A stretch of 64,000 nucleotides of DNA. Origin: Onthophagus taurus. Taxonomy: Eukaryota > Arthropoda > Insecta > Coleoptera > Scarabaeidae. The translations under genes and the position numbers were made by a program. Shown in pieces: positions 56,380 to 64,000 of this stretch; positions within the stretch are counted from its first letter, which is position 1, and every line of letters begins with the position of its first letter. The DNA lies in the NCBI RefSeq assembly GCF_036711975.1, contig NC_091976.1, positions 1,798,001-1,862,000 of the forward strand. Reading direction: 5' to 3'. The notes below the pieces were generated by a model. It was not told the origin of the DNA. It searched no databases and saw only the letters and a program-made list of their open reading frames with translations.

Positions 56380-57190
56380 GTTCATAGTACGTTGAAGAAA
56401 AAAAAATACAACTCGTCTAAACCAATAATAGTGCAAGGTTTAAGCGATAATGATCATACTCGAAGATTAGAATTTAGCAGAGGGTATCTACAAAAATCTG
56501 AAAACGATGCTGATTTTGCTAGGAAAGTACTTTGGACAGATGAAACACGGTTTATCAATTGTGGAGTGTTCAATAGGCACAATTATCATTATTGGTCTAT
56601 TAAAATCCACATTTGGTAAATCAAAGGAGATTTCAAAGTCTATTAATATATTATTAATTACATATATATTAATTATTAATATACATTAAAGTTTAACGTT
56701 TGGTGTGGTTTGCTTGGTACTTACCTTTATTTACATCTTTGTTGTGTTTTTGAGTGTTTGTCTTTTTCATTTTCGATAATCATTTAAAGTCCATTTATCT
56801 TTGATAATAATTTAACTGGTGACAGATACTTAAGGCTACTAACAAACAAAATTATGCCTGCTATCACACAAGTTGTTAACCCCGAAAGCATCCAAAATAT
56901 TTAGTTTCAGCAAGAAGGCAGCCCATAATACTAGTGATGCACAATTTTTTTTTAGGAGAAAACTTTAACGAAAAAGTGATTACAAATCATGGAACAGTGG
57001 CTTGCGAGATCACCCGATCTTACCCCTCTTGACTTTTTTATCTGTGGGGTGCCACTAAGAACGAAATATTTAATTTTGAACCACGAGAGACTCATCAAAC
57101 ACATTGCGTAGGGTTTGTAAATCTGTTAGAACGAGGTGCCACAAATGTCTGGTATAGCACCAGCATAAAGTTAATGTTTTAATACATAAG
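56380..57190 (+). pseudogene. decayed mariner-like transposase
   Basis: The plus-strand readings are QGLSDNDHTRRLEFSRGYLQ, ARKVLWTDETRFINCGVFNR and HNYHYWS, which carry the first catalytic Asp (56530-56600). Later pieces read KFNVWCGLLG, FQQEGSP and ARSPDLTPLDFFICG. Many stops and a TATA-rich insertion near 56640-56680 interrupt the frame. Confidence 0.8.
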
Positions 57191-57458
57191 TTAATGTGTT
57201 AATGTTTATATCTCTGGTATAAATAACGATTTATTAGGCATGTTATACATGATTGAAAAGCTCTTTTTATGGACTATTTAACTAATCAAAAATCTAATAT
57301 AGCCACCATAAGAAAAAACAGAAGGCAGCGCTAATAACTTAGAAACAAATGAATATCGATAGTTTCTGTTCAGACCAAAAGGCTAGTCTTAAAAAAGTGT
57401 CTTAACAATGTAAAAGTTTAAAGGCAGCAAATTTTAGTTTTTTTCTGGACATACTGTA

Positions 57459-58106
57459 CAGGTGTAAAAAATTTCGATGGGTTTGCAGGGTATCTCAGTT
57501 ATTATGAAAGATAGAAAGTTGCGGCTTTCGCGAACCTGAGCTACTTTTTTGTGAAACTTACAATGGCGCAAACCAAATTTTCATAGCCCTTTTCGTTTTT
57601 GATATACAGGGAGTGTTTGAAATTTACGATTTTCAGACACCTCCTGTATCTCGGCTTTCCGGAAACTTAGTAAAAAAGTAAAAACGGGTTCTAATAGATT
57701 TTTTCACGTGGAATCCCATGGTGCACGTAGAATTTTTCTAGTCATCACGGTTCTTGAGTTATAAACACAACTCAAATACTAAATACTCAACTTCTAAAAT
57801 ACTTAACTCTTTATAACTCAAAAACCGTGATGACTAGAAAAATTCTACGTGCACCATTGGATTCTACGTGAAAAAATCTATTAGAATCCGATTTTACGTT
57901 TCCGGATAGCCGGGATACAGGAGGTGTCTGAAAATCGTAAATTTTGAAACACTTCCTGTATATCAAAAACGAAGAGGGCTATGAAAATTTGGTTTGCGCC
58001 ATTGTAAGTTTCACAAAAAAGTAGCTCAGGTTCGCGAAAGCCGCAACTTTCTATCTTTCATAATAACTGAGATACCCTGCAAACCCATCGAAATTTGGAC
58101 ACCCTG
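57459..58106. mobile_element. palindromic fold-back element, 648 bp, TA flanks
   Basis: The two ~300 bp arms are nearly perfect inverted copies: CAGGTGTAAAAAATTTCG at the left end and CGAAATTTGGACACCCTG at the right, with TA on each side. Each arm contains a further short inverted unit (ATACAGGGAGTGTTTGAAA to TCAGACACCTCCTGTAT at 57612-57653, mirrored at 57916-57962), like an inner pair of transposon ends. It has no coding role. Confidence 0.9.
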
Positions 58107-58135
58107 TATATTGTTGTTGTTGGAATCATTAAAAT

Positions 58136-60162
58136 TAGTGATGGAACGGATAGTGATTTTGCGAAAAGCCGGTTATCAGGCACATCTATCTGGCCTACAT
58201 TGCCACATTATTGCGATATTTGAATAAAAATGAAATTAATAAGATATGTCAACTTATTTGGATCCAAAATACAAAATGAACTTTTTTGATGCTGATTTAA
58301 CTAACGAAGCAACTCTAAAAAAAGAATACTTTAATTAATAATTGGTGATATTCCCACAAGGATCCTTCAAGAAATTAATTTTATAGCAAATTTTGAAAAT
58401 TATCGATGAAAATTGCAACATTGAAAATTTTATCAAAACTTCAAATGTTGTTTTCTCAAAAACTAAAAGTTATTTTTCAAAATGGGGTAGTTTATTAGAA
58501 AGAGGACACTTTTATTAACACTTTGGGAAATTTTCATACTCATATTCCAAGAACTGGATTTTATACGAATTTTTAAAACTTAATCGGCGAAAATTGCAAA
58601 ATTCGAAAAAATTGATGATTATTACAAAAATTTATTTCTCAAGAACTAAAAGTGATTCTTCAAAACGGCTATTTGCATTAAGAAGAGGATGCTTTAATTA
58701 ATAATCGAAAGTGATAACAGCGATAGTTCTGTTCTGTTAGTAATGAATGTGATGATGAATTATAAGCGAAGAGAAGGAAACTAGACGAAACTGGAACAAG
58801 AGATTTTATATATCGTATTGGAATTGTTACAATGTGGTTGCTAAAGACAAACCTGATATAAATAAAGTTGTATTAAATGAAAAAAGTTCTTTTGCGGTTG
58901 AACTTGATTATTATCTGCAGTGTCCAACGCCTAAAAGAAATACTAATTCCTGTGAATGATGGAGTACTACGCAATAGGTTTTTAACCCTTTATGTCCCAA
59001 GAAGTCAAAAATTTTGAAACTTTGTGACAGAATTAAAACGTTATCAAAATACACACAGTAAAGGCCGTTGGAATCAATTTTAGCAAAATATGTAATCCCC
59101 CTATTTTCGCTTAATCTAAGTTTCAAAAAAGATGCTAATTCAAAAATTCCTGGAAGCCGTGTTTATTGAAATTAAGAAGTGAAACTTATTTTAAATTGAA
59201 GCTTAAAGCTTTCTGTTTAAATCGATGTATAATAATAGTTGGGTTGAATTAGAAAAATTTTAAGAAAAAGAGTATTGTGTTAAAACTAATATTTTCGTAT
59301 AATCTAAAAGTGTCAAAAAGATGCTAATTTAAAAATTCTTGGAAGCCGTATTTATTGAAATTAAGGAATGAGACTTATTCGAAATTAAAGCTCAAAGTTT
59401 TCTCTTTATGTATATAATATATATAATATGTATAATAATTGTTGGGTTGGATTGGAAAAATATAAAAAAAAAAAAGTTGTAATAAAACTTATATTTTCGC
59501 ATAACCTAAAAGTGACAAAAAAGATGCTAATTTAAAAATTCCTTGAAGTCGCATTTATTGAAATTAAGGAATGAAACTTATTTTAAATTAAAGCTCAAAG
59601 CTTTCTCTTTAAAATGATGTATAATAATTGTTGGGTTGGATTGGAAAAATATGGAGAAAAAAAATGTTGAAACAAAACTTACATTTTCATATAACCTAAA
59701 AGTGGCAAAAAAGATGCTAATTTAAAAATTCCTGGAAGCCGTATTTATTGAAATTAAGGAAGCTCAAAGCTTTCTCTTTAAAATGATGTATAATAATTGT
59801 TGGGTTGGATTGGAAAAATATTAAAAAAAAAAATGTTGATACAACACTTACATTTAAAAGAGTTAAAAAAGATGCTAATTTAAAAATTCCTGGAAGCTGT
59901 GTTTATGAAATTAAGAAATGAGACTTATTTTAAATTAAAACTCAATACTTTCTTTTTAAAATGATCTGTAATAATCACACCTAATAACCATTTATCAAAG
60001 AGATACCTTTTTGAACAACAAAATTCAACATCACCACTTTTCACTAAACTTCTAACCTCGCATGTGGATGAATAAGTGTGTGAAACTACCAGTACTTTAA
60101 AGTACCGTCGGGACACAAAGGGTTAATATCCGCATATTTGGTAACTATCCGTTCCACCACGA
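58136..60162 (+). mobile_element. hAT-type non-autonomous element with 8 bp target duplication
   Basis: ATTAAAAT lies directly outside both ends (58128-58135 and 60163-60170). The ends TAGTGATGGAACGGATAGT and ACTATCCGTTCCACCACGA are inverted. The body holds two ~360 bp family units, a hAT transposase remnant (VELDYYLQCPTPKRNT near 58890-58940) and a nested TTAA element (58986-60122). Sister copies are at 53662 and 28100. Confidence 0.9.
58986..60122. mobile_element. piggyBac-type MITE (TTAA) carrying ~190 bp tandem repeats
   Basis: TTAA at 58982-58985 and 60123-60126 flanks inverted ends CCCTTTATGTCCC and GGGACACAAAGGG. The sister hAT copy at about 55240 has the same sequence without the insertion, which proves the limits. 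The interior is made of five diverged units of roughly 190 bp (marker AAAGATGCTAATTTAAAAAT near 59129, 59313, 59518, 59714 and 59866). No transposase is present. Confidence 0.9.
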
Positions 60163-60170
60163 ATTAAAAT

Positions 60171-61110
60171 AGTTAAATGTAGAATTGTCTAAAATATGTT
60201 TGGATAGAAAAAATGTAATAAAACATAGTATTTCTAAAATTCAACGTGCACATTTTTATTGCTGAATTTACTGTACAAGAGAAAAGGATATATTATTATA
60301 ATACATATTAAAAATGAAAATCTGTTCCTTATTCATTATATTTTCCTTCATATGTATAATATATATCTAATTATATGAATATGTACACAGTAAAAAATAA
60401 TAGAAAGGAGCCTGCTTAGCAGTGATTTTTTTTAAATAATACAAATTAATTAAATTAATCGTTTTATAAAACAGAAAAAAGAAAGTCACAACTGGCAGAG
60501 GAATTGGCCAAATCCGATCGTGTTTTAATCGGTATATATAATATACAATCAGAATCATAGTGGTTACTTTTTTTTTCTTTTTTACATTCAATGTCGAACA
60601 TAATACTACTTAAATAAATATTTTTATAACTTTGTACATTTCTTTATATAAAAAATAACAATTCGTAGAGCGAAATAAAATTACTATCACATAAGTGAAT
60701 CTATAAATAATAAAGTTTTTGTTTTAAAAGAAAATATACACAATTTACAAAACCGGCCGGTCGAATATCTTCCTATTTTTTCGCACAATTTTGGCACAAT
60801 TCGAAACACTTTAAAAATAAAATATAAACACCAAATTTTTTTATTTTTTTACCCCCCATAGTTTCATTAGTAGGAACGAACGAAAATAACTTTTTTTTAA
60901 AAATATGGCAGAACATTATAAAGGACATCTTTCCTAGATTTAGACTTTTTTCTTTGGACTATAGAAAAATAAAAAAACCGTTCATCGGATCTTTTTCTTG
61001 GGTTTCTGCGCGAATCGTTTCCACCTCAGTCCCCAATTCTTCGTCTTTCCGGCCCCCGTTCTTGTCGAATTAACACAACAAGTTACCGCTGCCTCTGGAT
61101 TAAGCAAAGT
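60171..61110 (-). other. Usp46 3' UTR and downstream sequence
   Basis: About 0.9 kb without repeats follows the Usp46 stop codon on the minus strand. A candidate AATAAA (minus strand, 60255-60260) would give a 3' UTR of about 850 bp. No other gene was seen. Confidence 0.4.
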
Positions 61111-62313
61111 TCATAAACTCTCTCGAGACTGATAGAACAGAATGTAACCGGTTTCCGATGATTTTTGCGTGTCGGACGTCAAACCATAAAAATCTTCTAT
61201 TGTTGATGCATCAATTTTCTATTTTTATTTTATTATCATTAAGTTCATTTAATTAATATATTTTGGATACTTACATCTACTTGATCATCATCAAAAAGAA
61301 GCCAAAACCCGTGACTCTTTACTATACTGATATAATGCCCTCTATTTGGACCGCTTCCACAGTGAATAACCACAGCTATTAGGTCGTACAGTCTGTCTGG
61401 ATTTACAGCATCATCGGACTAAGGGAATTTCGTTTAAGATTTATTTAACAGAGTCGATTTATCCGATTTACTCACCGTATTAAAAAGTCGTAACTCTAAC
61501 GGAAATACAACTCTATGCGAAACTTTGATGTGCCTGTTGTACTGTTCCATATATTTGAAGCGTTTTAGGTGTAGGGCTAGGATCATGGGCAGTTTCTTCA
61601 CCCGGACCCTTTTTTGGGCCTCCTGGTAACTACTGCAGTTATCACACTTAAACTTGTTATCACTACACAATGTCTCCGTATTACTGAAACACTTTAAACA
61701 GTGCGAGATACTAGTGTTTTGTTCAATGTCTACTTGAAGGTCGAAGAAATCTTCATCTTTGCTGCTTACCGTCTCGCAGTTTAAACACCGAGTTTCGCTC
61801 GTCATTATACCCTATTTAAAACACCGCCAAGATTATTTTTATAAAAATTAAATTAAAAATGTTTACCTGAAATATTTCGTGAACCCAAGTAGGTTCGGGC
61901 GGATTATGAATAATACCATTCTCCCCCGAAGCTTTCGTTTTAATATTATTCGCGTTCGCGTTCGTAGTGACCACCGTAGTCGCATTCGTTGAGGTGGAGT
62001 TCTGTTGTCGTTCGGCGAGGATAATTTCGCTGATCCGATTAATGAGGAAATTGAGGAATTCGTGCGCGTCCTGCTGCATGTAATTGTCAAACTCCTCCTT
62101 CTCTTTTCGTAATCGCGCGATAAACTTTTTCGGTGCTATCGAACCGACCTTTTTCTTTTGCGTCGCGATGCTGTGAAAGAGATCGGCCAGACACGTGAGC
62201 AGAGTCTCTTTCGTTCGTTTATTTTTCGCTTTGTACTCCAGCACTTTCTCTCTGAACGGCTTACAAAAGTATAATGCTTGAAGAACTGAGTTACTATAAC
62301 ACGTATTGCCAAA
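61111..62313 (-). CDS. Usp46: Usp46/Usp12 ubiquitin carboxyl-terminal hydrolase, four exons, N-terminus missing
   Basis: The exons are 61867-62313, 61476-61811, 61275-61418 and 61111-61218, all in phase 0, encoding 344 residues plus stop. Human USP46 has 366, so only about 20 N-terminal residues are absent. The C19 peptidase (UCH) fold starts with [17 protein letters not shown] (catalytic Cys at residue 5 here), followed by [16 protein letters not shown], a zinc-binding pair CLNC and [24 protein letters not shown], and [20 protein letters not shown] with the catalytic His. The enzyme removes ubiquitin with WDR48/UAF1 and WDR20 as activators. The first exon was not found up to 64000. The intron between exons 2 and 3 is only 57 bp. 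Confidence 0.95.
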
Positions 62314-62439
62314 CTGAAAAAAAGAAACATACAATATTTTTAATAGCTGTTATAGATAAACAGAGATGATTTGTCTAAAAAGTTATTTGATTAAAGATAT
62401 AAAAAGATCTTGTGCGATCTTTATAAGTCGTTAATCTGA

Positions 62440-63060
62440 TGGGCAGTAACTCTCAACCAAGTAAATTTAATGCATGTTTAGACAATTTTCTCTCAGCCAA
62501 TCGTCTTGCGTCATTACTGAACTAGGTCTGTCAGATCACAAGGCTTATCTCCTTTTTTGTTCTATAGTGGGCTGGGTGCACCCAATAAAAAGATTAAAGT
62601 AGCATATAAATCATTCACTCGGAATGGGTTAATAACGTTTCATGATTGTAATGAGTTGGACATGGAAGATAAGTTTCGTCGTTTTATCGATGTGTCAACA
62701 AATGCCGTCAATATTAACTTCTGTGAAAAGTTTACTGGTTTAATTATGAGATAAAAATGGCAAGGGACAAACTACACTTGTTTTCTAACATCCAGACTTA
62801 ATGCCACGTAAAAGACGGGAGCAACTGAAAAAATGTTTGCACTTTGCAGAGTAATTTGCTAAAATTTCGAAGGGGTATAACGAGAGAAATCTATAGAAGA
62901 GTGTACAGAAAAGCCTTAAAACCTCTACCAAATGTCCGTGCGTTTTTGCGTTATAATAATAAATGCCTTTATTAGAAAATAAGCTTAATTGTATAAAAAA
63001 AACACACAAAAGAAAATAGGCGAGTTTCAGCTTGTACTAGTTAGTATAGTTGCTATAACT
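62440..63060 (+). pseudogene. decayed non-LTR retrotransposon fragment
   Basis: Broken plus-strand readings (NSQPSKFNACLDNFLSANRL, the endonuclease-end word SDHKAYL with changes, FTRNGLITFHDCNE, and later MARDKLHLFSNIQ and GITREIYRRVYRKALK) resemble the region between the endonuclease and reverse transcriptase of Jockey/CR1-type elements. It lies just upstream of Usp46 exon 62313 and probably within its first intron. Confidence 0.55.
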
Positions 63061-63244
63061 AACCTAAACAAAAAAGAAAAACATGACTCGGCCAAAAATT
63101 ACAAAGCAACAGCTAGATACAACAACAAGATTGCAAAACATGTCAGATCAGCGTTTGCCCTCATGTAGATATTGTTCAAGAAAACAAGAATTTTTCTTTG
63201 TAAATTTAAACCTTCCTAGTGAGAACCTATTACAATTATCGTCC

Positions 63245-64000
63245 ACCTCATTATTTATTTATTTATTTTATTTATTTATTCATATTCGGGACACGTACAG
63301 GAAAAAATCCCAAAAAAGTGTCCACTACAATAATATAAAAGAAAAGAAAAGAAAACAGACTACATAAGAGAGAACAAAAAAAAAAACTAAAAAATTTATC
63401 AAAAGCATGAAACAATAAAAAAAATGGAATTAAATCAGCAAGCCCGAAGCAGAAAAGAAAATAAACACAGAGACTGGATTGGTCCACATAATCATCGATA
63501 TTACACGGATAGAAAAACAGAATAAGAAGGACCATAAGAAAGGACAAATTTATGTTGCTTTTCCTTTCTGCCCCACCACCCGCAAGAAATCAATATAAAT
63601 ATGGTAAACGAATGTGTTTCGATCGAGTAAATTAATTTTACAAAGAAAAAACTAATGACAAATACTTAAAGTTAAAACGGATTTTTTAAACGACATCATT
63701 GAATTACAAAAGAAATCAACATTGAAACAATAAACATTGCAAGTGTGCATCAGTCTCAACAGAGGTGAACCGGCATGCGCACTAGATCCAGAAGCAGGTA
63801 GTCTGAACAAAAATGGTGATCGAGTAGCATAAGAAGGAACATTAAAGTGAATCTGCTCTAAAAGAACCGGAGCGTCGAGAACTCCATTAACTAGTTTGAA
63901 CAGGAACAATAGGTCCGTACTGTGTCGACGGCCACAGAGAGATCTTAGACCAAACACCCGGCATCTTTGGGAATAAGGGCAGTACGGAAGATAAAATTTG
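63245..64000 (-). mobile_element. non-LTR retrotransposon, 3' end, minus orientation
   Basis: The minus-strand frame 63652-63957 encodes FGLRSLCGRRHSTDLLFLFK, LVNGVLDAPVLLEQI, FNVPSYATRSPFLFRLP and SPLLRLMHTCN, the C-terminal end of a Jockey-type reverse transcriptase protein. A ~400 bp 3' UTR follows and ends in a TAAA-type simple repeat at 63247-63280, the usual tail of such elements. The element continues beyond the right edge of the window. Confidence 0.8.

Overview
This window is from an animal nuclear genome, almost certainly an insect and most likely a beetle. The sequence is AT-rich. Genes are split by GT-AG introns, proteins such as Dsp1 and SAP30 have insect-type sequences, and the space between exons is packed with Tc1/mariner-type, hAT, piggyBac, PIF/Harbinger and non-LTR elements. 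The beetle assignment is an inference from overall similarity; no taxon-specific marker was found.

Five host genes can be supported. From left to right: (1) Dsp1, an HMGB chromatin protein, minus strand. Exons at 6730-7257 and 1289-1828 are in the window and the rest lies to the left. (2) SAP30, a Sin3/HDAC subunit, plus strand. Exons at 20467-20631, 41239-41454 and 41794-41922 form a complete 169-residue protein around a 20.6 kb first intron. (3) EXOSC9/Rrp45, a core exosome ring subunit, minus strand, five exons between 50310 and 51852, with an apparent one-base frameshift. (4) RpL21, plus strand, 52367-52846, with a 5' UTR exon; it is divergent from Rrp45 across about 0.25 kb. (5) The deubiquitinase Usp46/Usp12, minus strand, four exons between 61111 and 62313, first exon not found. 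A minus-strand exon candidate at 19939-20029 may belong to a sixth gene.

Everything else is mainly repeats. The Dsp1 intron holds decayed mariner-like pieces. Between Dsp1 and SAP30 lie a Harbinger element, a palindromic repeat cluster, a mariner-like element carrying a nested insertion, a LINE remnant, another mariner-like remnant and several MITEs. SAP30 intron 1 contains seven ~694 bp tandem repeats, a second copy of the same mariner-like family, a mariner-like element hosting an apparently intact DDE transposon with ~640 bp terminal inverted repeats, and a Tc1 element hosting a piggyBac element with TTAA duplications. From 42.1 to 50.1 kb there are LINE pieces, a mariner-like element split by a hAT with a perfect 8 bp target duplication, and a large fold-back element. 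From 53.6 to 60.2 kb there are hAT-type elements with internal tandem arrays (one with a nested TTAA element and an empty site in a sister copy), a 648 bp palindrome and LINE/mariner remnants. The right edge (62.4-64.0 kb) is LINE sequence.

The most unusual signal is a recurring hammerhead-ribozyme-like core (CTGANGA, hairpin, GAAA, short helix III) at four places, two of which also show complementary helix I strands. No prokaryotic-type operon, CRISPR array or new multi-gene system was seen.
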